From the NCBI GenBank assembly GCA_039545275.1, contig BCHS01000016.1, positions 310,001 to 374,000 of the forward strand: a stretch of 64,000 bases of DNA. The letters run 5' to 3'. The notes below the pieces were generated by a model. That model was not told the DNA's origin and did not search any database. It was given only the letters and a program-made list of their open reading frames with translations. Of the stretch, positions 36,484 to 46,788 are shown one piece after another. Position numbers and translations under genes: made by a program. The DNA is from Pseudomicrostroma phylloplanum (Eukaryota; Basidiomycota; Exobasidiomycetes; Microstromatales). Position 1 is the stretch's first letter, and the number at the start of each line of letters is the position of its first letter.

Positions 36484-39024
36484 ATGACAGCCTCGTCGCA
36501 CACGCCATTGTTGAGCCCTGCAGTGGCGAACCTCCTGCGAGGACTGTCCTCTGTCGCCGCCTCTCAGCTCTCCATTCTCATCCTGCAGCAACCACAGCTC
36601 CCTCGTCTGCTCACCCGAGCACTGCAAACCCTCGCCCTAGCACTCTTGTCCGCTCAATGGCCCGCCGAAGAGGTATCAACTGCCACGGACAGTCTCATCA
36701 GATTGCTCGAGAACGCGGCCAATAGCGAAGACCCATCTCTCGCCAGGAGATTGCTACCAACCAAGGACGCTACCATCAACCTCTGCGTCCTGGGCACTGA
36801 CGTCTACTCTCAGCGCATTCAGAACCTACTGCCTAGCTTTGTGGATGCGACCACATCAGAGGAGCTGCTTTCAGCTGCCGCTGAGGCGTGCAGAGACTCC
36901 CCTTCCGACCGTCCTGCACAGCTGTCAAGGGCAGTAAAGATTGCAGACGTACTCTTACGCCATCTGCCGACTCCTGTCAAGCAACAGGGCCTCAGTAGGA
37001 CCGCCAAGATCAGCAGCGACCAGGTAGCGGCTCAAACAAAAGCCGATGAGATTGCTGCAGTGATTGCCTCGAAGTACGCTGAGCTAGGCTCGTCTTCCTC
37101 TGCGGAAGTACTCTCCTGCAAAATTCATCTTTTAGATGCTGCCTCGTCTTTGCTCCAAAGGCATGCCGGAAGTGGCCAGATGAACAGGCTCGCTACAAGC
37201 ATCGCCTCTCTGTCTTCGACCGCTCAAGCTCCCTCGACGTCATCGTCAGACTCTGCCCAGCCACTCGTCAGCCTTCCCCTCTTGGTCGACCTGCTCCTCG
37301 CTCGCACAGAGCTGTCCTCTTCCCTCCGCACAGCACTAGCCCCGCCGAGCTCCACACCTGCCGAGGATCAGACTCGCCAGTCAGCTCTTGCATCCCTGCA
37401 GAAGGCTCAGGAAAGTGCGTCAGCAGCAGCGTCTCGAGCAAATCAGGCCGGGGACAAGACGGACCTCGGATCACTCAGCGGTGGATGGCAGACATTGTTG
37501 CAGTCACTCCAGCAGGAGAGGCTACAGGAGCGGCAAGCAGAGTCAAGCGCGCGACAGGCAGCCAAGAGTAAAGGAAAAGGTAAAGGCAAAGATCTTGACG
37601 TCGCTCAGTCAGCAGAGGTATCGTCTTCCCTGCTCGGCATGGTCGAGGCCATATTGCCTCACCTTGCAGCCGATGAAGGCCGGCTCAAGAGCTTGCTGAG
37701 TAAGCCCAAGTACAGCGGCAAATCGGAGGAGGAAACCATCCAGATGCTCCTCGATGAGGACGCAGAGGTCGATGCCCAGCCTCAGGCAGCAGCAGCTCAA
37801 AGAGCCCCACCTCCTGTCAGCGCAATTCCATCGCCCCCTCTTCCTGCTCCGCCCAGCAAGCCCCGGCGTGCCAACATCTTCAACGATCAGCCACTCGATT
37901 CTGCGCGCCTGCGCTGGGGTGGTGCTGGCAATGAGGCCTCAGCTGATCAAGCTTCACCTATCCAGCCTGTCTCCGGCTCTCTCAAGTCACAGATTCTAGC
38001 GCGCGTCTCTGCCCAGACCGCCGAGGAAGAAGCCGCCCTGCGTGGAGAGGAGTGGAACCCCTTCGCCACCTCTACGCAGGAAGTCGGTTTCGAGGAGGAG
38101 TTGGACGAAGTAGAGCAAGAAGACGATAGGCTGAGCAGGCGCAGAGGGATCGCTCAGATTGGCGGTGAGAGTGGGAATGCCAGAGAGTGGAGACGCAGGC
38201 TTGAGGATCTGAGCGATGAAGAGGACGAAGAGGACGAGGAGCAGCAGCATCAGCAGCAGCAGGCCGGACAAGCGCACAGCGCTCTCAATCCTCTTTCTCC
38301 AGCTGCAGCTGCTGGAGGTGCGGCTGCGGAGAGGATGGCGGAGCGGATCCTCATCTTGGCCTATTCGCAACATGGTCCGGCCCTCTTTGCGCGCGAGGCG
38401 AGCAGTAGGAAGAGCGCGAATAGGAGGGACCTTAAGAAGGAGCTGGAGGCAAAGACGGGCAAGGCGTGGGACGACTCGCTTGTGGAGAGCTGGGGGACAA
38501 TGTTTGAGCGCAACGTGAGTTCCTGCAGTCAAGCGGATAGGTACGAACCACCTCCCTTTCCCTCGTGCCACAAGCTGACCTCGCTCTCCTGCCCCACACG
38601 ATCTCTCCAGCCACGCAAGGACACGGTCCTCTCCTCGGCAGCATCACACGACCTCCTCTCTGGCGGTAACCCCAATCTGATTGCACCCCCAGCGCAACAG
38701 CAGAGAGCGAATGGAGACGCAGGGGGCTCCTCCCAGCGGGGCTTTGGGCCAGATCGTGGTCGTGGAGGTAGAATGCCGCGCGGCGGAAGCGGCAGCGGCG
38801 GTGGAGGTGGGGGAGGTGGTGGTGGTGGTGGAAGAGGGGGAGGACGGGGTAGTGGTAATGGTGGCAGTGGCGGTGGTGAGGGCGGAGGTTCGAGCAGAGG
38901 TAGAGGTGGACACTCGGGCAATGATCGTGGCGCGAAGAATAACGAGAGGAGAGGCAATACGGCTCGCACTAGAGGCGCTGATCGGAAGGCGCGGATGATG
39001 GGTGGGCCGGGGGCGGGAGTGTGA
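36484..39024 (+). CDS. CUE3/ASCC2-like protein (ribosome quality-control trigger complex), with RGG-type tail
   Basis: The model is join(36484..38514, 38611..39024), 814 residues; ten codons of open frame before the ATG begin at GTG and are excluded. Yeast Cue3 and animal ASCC2 bind ubiquitin on stalled ribosomes or damaged complexes with a CUE domain. Evidence: a CUE-like helical segment near 380-420 (LLGMVEAILPHL and KSEEETIQMLLDED), the linker RRANIFNDQPLDSARLRWG, and a C-terminal block LILAYSQHGPALFAREA, RRDLKKELEAKTG, ESWGTMFERN, PRKD that resembles fungal Cue3. The N-terminal ~330 residues are helical and Ser/Ala-rich. The tail is Gly-rich with RGG and RGRGG, suggesting RNA contact. The intron is 96 bases with no stop, so retention would add 32 residues. 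Family assignment is moderate. Confidence 0.65.
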   Translation: MTASSHTPLLSPAVANLLRGLSSVAASQLSILILQQPQLPRLLTRALQTLALALLSAQWPAEEVSTATDSLIRLLENAANSEDPSLARRLLPTKDATINLCVLGTDVYSQRIQNLLPSFVDATTSEELLSAAAEACRDSPSDRPAQLSRAVKIADVLLRHLPTPVKQQGLSRTAKISSDQVAAQTKADEIAAVIASKYAELGSSSSAEVLSCKIHLLDAASSLLQRHAGSGQMNRLATSIASLSSTAQAPSTSSSDSAQPLVSLPLLVDLLLARTELSSSLRTALAPPSSTPAEDQTRQSALASLQKAQESASAAASRANQAGDKTDLGSLSGGWQTLLQSLQQERLQERQAESSARQAAKSKGKGKGKDLDVAQSAEVSSSLLGMVEAILPHLAADEGRLKSLLSKPKYSGKSEEETIQMLLDEDAEVDAQPQAAAAQRAPPPVSAIPSPPLPAPPSKPRRANIFNDQPLDSARLRWGGAGNEASADQASPIQPVSGSLKSQILARVSAQTAEEEAALRGEEWNPFATSTQEVGFEEELDEVEQEDDRLSRRRGIAQIGGESGNAREWRRRLEDLSDEEDEEDEEQQHQQQQAGQAHSALNPLSPAAAAGGAAAERMAERILILAYSQHGPALFAREASSRKSANRRDLKKELEAKTGKAWDDSLVESWGTMFERNVSSCSQADRYEPPPFPSCHKLTSLSCPTRSLQPRKDTVLSSAASHDLLSGGNPNLIAPPAQQQRANGDAGGSSQRGFGPDRGRGGRMPRGGSGSGGGGGGGGGGGGRGGGRGSGNGGSGGGEGGGSSRGRGGHSGNDRGAKNNERRGNTARTRGADRKARMMGGPGAGV

Positions 39025-39384
39025 GCAAAGTGAGAGGCAGGAGACTGCTTGTGATACCAATACTACTCACTCAGTTGGTTACATTCAATTTGTTAAATTA
39101 TTGGTCCAACTGTCCTTTACGATGTGAGTACGAGGCGGATCCCTCGGCCCCAGCCTCTACGGTCCGTCCGGTCCGGTCCGATGCGCCGCCTTTGAGTGGC
39201 CCGTGAGGCGCGACGCCCTTTCCGCTTCCGCCAAAGCAGGGGAACTCATTCTTTCCGTTGCGTACGACACACAGCTCCCCGTATAATCTCCTTGCTCCAC
39301 CTCGCCCCGTCAACGTCTTGTATGCTTCCCTAGACCAGCGATATTCTCCAGGATGAGCTTTGCCTCCCGCCATCACCTCGGTAC
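39025..39384. promoter_or_regulatory. Intergenic region between CUE3-like and BRCT-tail genes
   Basis: About 360 bases between two plus-strand genes; it must hold the 3' end of one and the promoter of the next. A CGGTCCGTCCGGTCCGGTCC-like patch occurs near 39161-39180. Nothing else is recognised. Confidence 0.4.
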
Positions 39385-42297
39385 ATGATGCAGGCGCAAC
39401 CTCCAGCGCTAGCGTCGGCGCCAGGCGTTCCGCTCGGTGTCCTCCCGCGCTTCGCTCGCAGGCTGGAAGCCTTCCTGAAGAAGCTCGACGATGAAGCACC
39501 TGTGCAGTGGGAGCAGGGCGTTGCTCACACAGACATCGTACGGAACGAGCAAGCAGTAGTAGCAACAGAGCTGCAGCAAAGGGATCCGCTTCTCCCTGGC
39601 TCCGGCTCTGCGCCGGCTCAAGTTCAGCAAGACGAAGAAGAAGAAGAACCGCCGCCTCCGCTCGAGTCCTCCCTTCCCGTGCAGCACTTCACCCCCTCTC
39701 GCACTCCAGCCAAGAGGAGGAACATCGCTGCTGCAGCTTCTTCGCCTGTGTCTGTATCTGCTCCCGTCTTCATTCCTGTCGGAGATCAGGACAGAGTCGG
39801 TGCTCAGGAGAGCAGCAGGAAGACGGACGAAAGTGGGTTTGCCTGGTTGCGAATCCAGGTGCCGAGGCCGGGTTACGTGGGCGGCGTGAGGGCGAGGGCG
39901 AGGTGGGCTGAGCTGGCGGGACTGGGAGAAGACGGGAAGGAGGAGAAAGCATACGATTCCGCTTCTGCGGAAGCTGAGAGCGATGAGCAAGCTCTGGCAA
40001 AGGCAGCGAGAGCAGCTCTCTCGCCGCCATTGAGCAGCATACAGTTCGACATGGCGGGAGACGATGGAGCTGAGGACTTCGAGGCCTTCGTCACTTCTGG
40101 CTCGCCCGATCAAAGACTCCACCAAGACAAGAAGGGCTCGGCAGCCATAGTCCCCGACACTGACCAGCAGATCTCCCATGCCGACGTACCAATCCAGAAC
40201 GGCCCGCACGGTCTGTCCTCCTCTGGAGAGCGATCACGAAGCTTTCGACCCGAAACGGGTCCATCCTACTCGATCACTTCTCCTTCCGATGCCTCCAACC
40301 CACCGGTAGTCGCAACTGAAGACAGATCACTGGCGCCGCTACCTCTGCCTGCTCTGCAGAGCGCCAAGAGGCTCGAACTTGCTGTCAGTGCTACGAAGGG
40401 AGTACCAACACACACAGACCACCTCCACCTCCATCGGCCCTTCGAGCAGGAAGCAGATCTGACGGAAGCGAGCATGAGCTTGGAGAGGAGCGCAGAGACG
40501 GATGGCAATGGAGCTGATCAAGAAGGTGTAGCGTCTCGAACACGCAGGGGAAGACAACCGAGGAGCAAAAGCGTCACAGATCTGGCAACGAGCAAGTCGA
40601 AAACAACGAGGAAAGCAGCGAAAGCTGCAGAGGCGCCCGCGGCTGTCATTACAGATCAGCCCATCACTCCAGCGCCCTTTACAGCGCTGGCAGCTCGTGC
40701 CCTCGACTTCGGACAGATGACGGCCATCACCACCCCTGGTGATGAGTCTGCTTCAGCAGCGCTCCATCCACGCCAGCCTCAACCAGCTCTAGACACGCCT
40801 CGCTCACCGACTGAAAAGCGCAGTCATCTGCCTGCAGCCAAGCCGGGTCTAAGGCTACTGCCCGGAGGAGCAGGCTCAGTCAGGGATCAGCTACGATCGA
40901 ACTCGGAGTCTGGAGCCGAGCCACGCAGAGCTCGGAGTCGAAGTGAGGACGGTGCTCTCGAGCTAGAGAAGCGGAGGCGTGCTTCTTCGTCTGGAGGTTC
41001 ACCGCCTGCCACCCGGAATGGGCATGGCCATGGTCAAAGAGCTGGCAAACCAGTCCTGGCGCTTAGTCAGACTCAGTCGGATTCGGCTACGGATGAAGAG
41101 GGGGAGCAGCAGCGGCGCACTGCTGCCAAGGAGGCTTTACTTCCCGTGCGTAAGCAATCCGCCCAAATCAGTAGAGAGCCGCACAAGACTCGAGGAAGCT
41201 CCTCTGCTGTCCCTCAATCGCGCAAGGGCGGCCACGACGCTGCACTCCTCGAAGCGCTCGACCGGGAGAAGGATGCAGCGCTGAAGCGCAAGGCAGACGT
41301 GGCTAGCGAGCGGCTGGATCGGCTCCAAGGGCAGGAGAAGCGTATACGAGGTGCTTCGAGGACGCTGGGAAGGAGCAAGAGCAACGCTCAAGAGCGCGCG
41401 AAAGGTGCTACGGGTGGCACTACTGGGCAAGGGAGACTGGAGATGTCGAATGTTCCGCCCGAGGGAGCACACAAGGCTCTGCCTTTGGCTGCAGAAGCGG
41501 CTCCCCAGCCCTCGACGGCAGCACGACCCTCTTCCTCTGCTCCAGCAGCGAATGCCGCTCCTCCCAGCTCAGCAGTCTCTACTTCGGCGGGTAAGAAGCA
41601 CAAGTCCGTCCCGCAGCGCAAGCCAGCCTGGACCTCCCTCGAGGCCTGCGTCGCGAGCTGGGATCAATGGATCGCTGAAGGAAGACTGCCTCACGCCCAC
41701 CCTCCTCCGCCGGCCACCAAGCAGCTGCAGGGACCTAACGGCGCGCCCGCATCATCTCCCTCGACTGTACACGGCCGCCAGCCCGGACCCAGCGGCACAC
41801 CTGATGGACCGCACCTCCTCTTCGCAGGTATGACATTCCTCGTCGTCCATGCGCGCTACCACGCCGCCCTCGCCGGGACGATCGAGCGGCTCGTACGCCG
41901 CGGCGGGCGAGTGCGCGTCGCTAGAGCTGGGCTGTTCCAGGAGTGGGCTGCCGCCGGAAGGGCAGAGGGAGAAGTGTCGGGGTCAAGTAGCGGAGGGAGT
42001 CTGGGGAGCATCACGCACCTCGTCTCGCTCGGTCTGCCTCGCTCGCCCAGTAGCGAGGAGTGCGCTCGGCTGCTTGGCCTGGCTCTGCCTGCAGGCACCG
42101 CTGCTGGGAGCACGAGCGCAAGCGCGAGTTTGCAAGCACAAGTGAACACCCTCCTCGGTAGAGACTCCTCGACGGGCCGCGCTGGGACTGGTGGAAAGAA
42201 CCCCTTGAGGTTCGTCACGGGGGAATGGCTCGCGGAATGTCAGCGATGCGGCCGATTGGTGGACGAGCGGGAGCATGTGAGCTGGAGATTGGGCTGA
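39385..42297 (+). CDS. Large disordered protein with a C-terminal BRCT-like domain
   Basis: Single exon of 970 residues starting with tandem ATGs at 39385 and 39388. Residues 1-~800 are mostly disordered, with Ser/Ala/Gln-rich and Lys/Arg-rich patches and a short coiled coil (LLEALDREKDAALKRKAD). The last ~160 residues look like one BRCT domain: LLFAGMTFLVVHARYHAA as first strand and helix, a Gly-rich RRGGRVRV turn, ITHLVSLGLP, and the conserved Trp in RFVTGEWLAECQRCGRL. Single C-terminal BRCT domains occur in DNA-repair and replication proteins that read phosphopeptides or DNA ends, but no polymerase, ligase or nuclease domain is present. A DNA-damage scaffold role is a guess. The gene is convergent with SET2. 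The domain call is moderate, the specific identity unknown. Confidence 0.6.
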   Translation: MMQAQPPALASAPGVPLGVLPRFARRLEAFLKKLDDEAPVQWEQGVAHTDIVRNEQAVVATELQQRDPLLPGSGSAPAQVQQDEEEEEPPPPLESSLPVQHFTPSRTPAKRRNIAAAASSPVSVSAPVFIPVGDQDRVGAQESSRKTDESGFAWLRIQVPRPGYVGGVRARARWAELAGLGEDGKEEKAYDSASAEAESDEQALAKAARAALSPPLSSIQFDMAGDDGAEDFEAFVTSGSPDQRLHQDKKGSAAIVPDTDQQISHADVPIQNGPHGLSSSGERSRSFRPETGPSYSITSPSDASNPPVVATEDRSLAPLPLPALQSAKRLELAVSATKGVPTHTDHLHLHRPFEQEADLTEASMSLERSAETDGNGADQEGVASRTRRGRQPRSKSVTDLATSKSKTTRKAAKAAEAPAAVITDQPITPAPFTALAARALDFGQMTAITTPGDESASAALHPRQPQPALDTPRSPTEKRSHLPAAKPGLRLLPGGAGSVRDQLRSNSESGAEPRRARSRSEDGALELEKRRRASSSGGSPPATRNGHGHGQRAGKPVLALSQTQSDSATDEEGEQQRRTAAKEALLPVRKQSAQISREPHKTRGSSSAVPQSRKGGHDAALLEALDREKDAALKRKADVASERLDRLQGQEKRIRGASRTLGRSKSNAQERAKGATGGTTGQGRLEMSNVPPEGAHKALPLAAEAAPQPSTAARPSSSAPAANAAPPSSAVSTSAGKKHKSVPQRKPAWTSLEACVASWDQWIAEGRLPHAHPPPPATKQLQGPNGAPASSPSTVHGRQPGPSGTPDGPHLLFAGMTFLVVHARYHAALAGTIERLVRRGGRVRVARAGLFQEWAAAGRAEGEVSGSSSGGSLGSITHLVSLGLPRSPSSEECARLLGLALPAGTAAGSTSASASLQAQVNTLLGRDSSTGRAGTGGKNPLRFVTGEWLAECQRCGRLVDEREHVSWRLG

Positions 42298-42861
42298 GGG
42301 AGAGGAGGTTGGCCTGAGGGAGGGGGGTCGTGGTCAGAGCAAGGAGGGAAATAAGTGGGCTGGGGGTGATACAAGGCAGTAGGTGCCTTGCGATATTCCC
42401 AGTGCCGTGTACAGTTAAAGCCAGGAGTAATATACCCAGTCATCTCGCAACGATAGCCCACCCATCCATATGTTGTTTCTGACTGTGCCGTCCAGGTCAA
42501 GTCGCGCCAGTCCGTGGACGACAGTGAGCAATGAAGAAAGGCGTAGACGTATGCATGACATTGAATTGTTCTTGTTCTGTACTGTAAAGAGGAGTAGGGA
42601 TGGCTAGGCAGGGCAGGACCTGCGGCGATGTTGATCTTGTATGCTTTCCACTTTCCATTTCCCACTTTCCACCTTGGACGGAGCTGTACGGTTTCTGTGT
42701 CCCTTGCTTGCCCTGCTTCAGCGCCTCCGCCTAGCTGCTACTCGCTCAGCTCGAGATCCCGTCCTCCTCCTCCTCGCCGGCTTCTTCCGCACGAAGACCA
42801 CACCAAGCTTCGCGTCAATCTACCCGTGCAGGCTCGACCCTCACTTCTTCGCGGCACTCGA
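42298..42861. other. Convergent intergenic region BRCT-tail gene / SET2
   Basis: About 560 bases with C/T-rich patches near the SET2 3' end. No gene was recognised; frames here are short. Confidence 0.4.
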
Positions 42862-45800
42862 CTAAGCAGGAGCAGCACCATTACCCCTAACCGCTCCCGC
42901 TCCCGTACCATCCCCACCTACTGCTCCTCCTCCTCCTGCTGTTGCTCCCGCGCCTCCCCCACTATTCGAAAGTCCCTTCCGCGCAACGAGCTTCTGCGTG
43001 TACTCCTTTGCAAAGCTCTTCATCTTCTCCCTCTTCTCGCCGCTGGCGGAGAGCTTTTCTAGGTAGCGCTCAGCTGCCGAAGGAGAAGAAGTAGAGGTAG
43101 AGGAGGGAGCAGGAGCAGAGGGAGGGGGACGCTGCTGCTGCTCTCCTTTCCCCGGCTCACCGCCGCTCTCATCAACTCGCTGCTTTGTCTCTGCAGCTAT
43201 GTTCAGGACCGGTGGCCAGAACTTCGGGTTCTTCTTCTCCTTTGCGCAGATGACCTCTGTAAGCTCCCTGGCGTGCTTCTTGAACGTCTCCTTCTCCAGA
43301 CGGTCCTTGTACTTGCTCATGACCTGCACGACCACTTCGCCCACGATGAGGCGGAGACGCTTGTCGATTTGGCGCTCTAGGTCCTGCTGTGTCTGAGGTG
43401 TGGAGGAGGAGGAGGAGGAGGAGCCATTGGGCTGAACGTGAGAGGTGGACGAGGAGGTTGTGGAGCGATGGCTCTTCTTGCGCCGCTTGGAGGCAGAATC
43501 GTCTCCGTTGCCAGAGCTACTGCGATGCTTTCCCTTACTCGCCCCCGTGGAGGAAGAAGAAGTGCCATTCTCTCGACTCTTCCCAGAACTGGACCTCTTG
43601 CTACCCGTCGCGGAAGCGGCCGCTCCAGAGGATCTGCGCCGCTCTTCATCTTCCTCCATCTTGCTCCGCTCAAGTGCCTGTGCTTCATTAGCGCGCCGGA
43701 TGATCTCCTCGATGCTCATCGTACGAGCAGCAGCAGCAGAGGCTCCAGCCGCAGAGGAAGGGGGAGTGGCAGTGGGCGCCGTAGACGAGTAGAGGGTGGA
43801 GCGTTCGTCGGGCGTCTGAGGAGTCGAGGGCGTGGCTTGTGGGTTGGGCTTGTGTCCGCCCAGACCCAGAGGGGTGGAAGGAGCACGAGAGGGAGCTGGC
43901 CGCCAGGCGCCTGCCCCTCCGCCCCATCCTCCTCGGAAACGATGTGCGCCTGGTGTCCCACCTCCCGCAGCCAGTACGCCGAGCGGCCGCGGCACCGCTC
44001 CTCTCAGTCGATCCGACACGTCATTGGGTGCCTGTGCTCGATCGAGCTCGTGATCCATCCTGGACTGAATGTCGTCATGACTGTCCTCTTCGTACTCTCT
44101 CCTCCTCCTGCTCCGGGCGAGACCAGCAGCATCTTGGTCTTCAGCCTCAGCATCCCCGCCAGCGTCTGCCTCCTCTTTGCGAGCGATGCGGAATTCGAGG
44201 CTGAGCTGCTGCCAGGCGTCGTAGAGCTCCTTGGCTAGATTGGCGAGCTCTTCTTGTTCTTCCACTTCGCGCAGAGAGGCGACGATGCCCTCGACGCCAG
44301 TGTCCACTACCTTGTTCCGGGCAATGAGGGGCCATTTTGCGAGGATCCTCATACATGAAATGAGAACCTCGGGGTCGTCCTTCCAATTCGTCAGGACGCC
44401 GCTCATGAGCACAAAGCCGTGCAACCGGACGAAGCGCTTATGCACAGCGACATCGTCGGTCATCTCCAGACGTTGCAGTAGCTTTGTGAGGATGGACCGG
44501 TTCGTGGCGGCTTGACGGATGGCAGTTGCGACAGTCGGCACCTCGTCTTCTTCCAGAGGATGTAGAGTGGGTGTGAAGTCTTCGTCGAGGATCCGCGACT
44601 TTTGCTTCTTGTTGCCTCGGGCTTGCAGTTGCTCCACGGCATCGACGATGCCCAGGGCTGGAAACGCAAAAGTATTGAACATGAATGGTCAGCTTCATGC
44701 CTTGGGAGGCAGAGCGCTCGCGTAGCACACGCTCCCCACTCACCTTCGATGTAGAGGTTGCTCATGCCTCCAATATCCGTCTGTGTCTTACCTCCCAGCT
44801 GTCCCACACAATTCGGCTCCCCACAGTAACACGGCTGCGCTTCATTCCCATACCGATCGACATTGTAATTGAACGTCAGTTCTTCGCCCTTGAGGATGTC
44901 CCTCTGACTGAAGATGCCCATGCGGTAGTGTTTTCCCACGTGCCACTTGGCCACGTAGCAATTGGGATTACAGCTATGGTTGATGAACCGGGCAATCCCG
45001 CCGCGCTTGGTAGCATCGAGGTACTCGTCCCTCTGCAGCATCATAAAGTAGAAGTGCGGGATCCGCTCATCGTGGTATCGTCTCATCCTCTTCTGGAAAT
45101 CCGACTCTTCCACGACCTCGCCGATGTACTCGTAGATGAACGCTTCGGCTGGGATGGCAGAGCCTGCTCTTAGACCGAAGCCCTTCTTCTCGGTTTGAAT
45201 CACCTCGACGTCGGCGTACTCCTTCTTTTGGAAGCGCTGGTTCTGACAGGAGGAGCCACAGCGACAGTCTGCGGCCATGCATTCCACTTGGGTGAGACGG
45301 TTGATGCAGTGAGCTTCCTCGGAGCAAGCTGCGCTGAGCTCGTCACGGCCTACCAGGAAGAGAAGAGCGAGACAATTTCAGCGAAATGCCACTGGTCATC
45401 CGCTCGGGCAGCTCATCCACTCACCAGGCCTGTAATTGCACTCGCATACCAGCCCCCACTCATGACCCTGACTTCTCCCGATGTGCTTGTTCGAATAGGT
45501 GTTCTCTCCCAAGACTGTGAACGTGGCCAATGCCTCATCTTCAGCTTTGGGTAGATGGTCCACAATCTGAGGCGGAAAACCCCCTGCCGTGCTGGCCTTC
45601 TTTGTCCTCTTGTGTCCAGGAGGAAGGGACGTTGCCACTGCCGTCAGACCCTTGCCGTTCGAGATGCCCTCGCCAGTACCGGTACGACGCCTACGTGGGG
45701 AAGAGGGCGAGAGGGCAGACTTGGAAGAGGAGGCTACGCTGGCGGAAGATTCGGCGTCTGAGTCCGGTTCGGGAGTGCCATCGAAGGGAGAGCGGGAGGA

Positions 45801-46109
45801 TGAGGATGATCCGTGAGAGCCGGGAGAGCTACCGCTGGCATGACTGCTCCGGTCATCGTCCCCGATATCACCGTGACCGTTGGCTTCGTGCTTGGTAGCA
45901 GAGCGGGACACGGGCGAGAACCTGACCTTGGTGGGTGAGCGCGAGGGGGAGATGGAGTCTCCTTCGTCCTTGAGCTTCGTCTGACCACCTATTGTCACCC
46001 CTGAATCGCCTGACAATTTTCGCTCCTCCTTGACAATAGCATTCTTGCCATTCAACTCTCGCCCGTTGCCAGCTTCAGACTTGACTGGGCTGCGAGATAC
46101 CGCCATCAT
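42862..46109 (-). CDS. SET2: SET2 histone H3 lysine-36 methyltransferase
   Basis: The model is complement(join(42862..44657, 44744..45349, 45425..46109)), 1028 residues. Set2 rides on elongating RNA polymerase II and methylates H3K36. Start: tandem ATGs at 46109/46106; sequence further upstream begins at TTG and is excluded. The N-terminal ~190 residues are a disordered Ser-rich tail. The AWS domain is visible as CECNYRPG, then [10 protein letters not shown] and [18 protein letters not shown]. The SET domain follows: [35 protein letters not shown] and GEELTFNYN. Post-SET is [11 protein letters not shown] middle helical region and a Ser/Arg-rich linker lead to an SRI-like segment ([20 protein letters not shown]) that binds the phosphorylated polymerase tail. 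No clear WW domain was seen. Identity is secure. Confidence 0.93.
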
Positions 46110-46788
46110 TGATCCTGCTTGGCCGCCAAGTGCGGCAGCGTGCGGCAAGCAGCAGAGTCAAATCGCCTGATCGCCTGCGAGCCACTAAGAAGATGGCTTT
46201 GTAGGCTGATTGTCTAGCTAAGGCTCGGCGAAGAAGGCTAGGAGCTGTTGGTTGCAGCTTACTCGCGCTAAGAAGCTGGGAAGTAGAAGCAAGCTGGACC
46301 AGGCGGAAGCCGGCTCCCCGTTCCGCCACTACTGGTAGAAGCTACCGCCCGCGAAACTTTAGGCGCCGCCGGTCAAGGTAGCAGAGCTGAAGGCTGCTCT
46401 GCGGTAGTCTAGTCTCTCTGACAAGACCAGACAAGCTGAATCTGGGGAGGTGAGTAGCGCAGAGGAGAAGAGGGACAGGGAAGAAGGAAGGTGGGGAGGC
46501 GATGTTGCGGAAAGGGGAGGGAGGAACAGAGGGAAGGTGGTCCAGCCCCCGCTTCCTTCCTGGCGTGTACGGGACTGGTCTACCCCCCGCCACCGGTGCA
46601 TACGCGCGACGAGGCATGGCAACAGTTAGCAACGTCCAGTCGTGGTATAAAGTAGTATTTGCGTACTATAGAAGCTGTGTTTGATACAGGCACGAAGTTA
46701 TCAGCTCCGGTTCCCCGGAGCTACTGCCGCAAGAGCAGGCAGGAGCACATTGGGAAGACCAGCCGCTCAAGGCCCGCACGACCAGCTC
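46110..46788. promoter_or_regulatory. Intergenic region upstream of SET2, downstream of RAD14
   Basis: About 680 bases between two minus-strand genes. It is rich in AGAAG/GCTGG-type words near 46190-46340. Frames here are short and repetitive, and no gene is supported. Confidence 0.4.
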
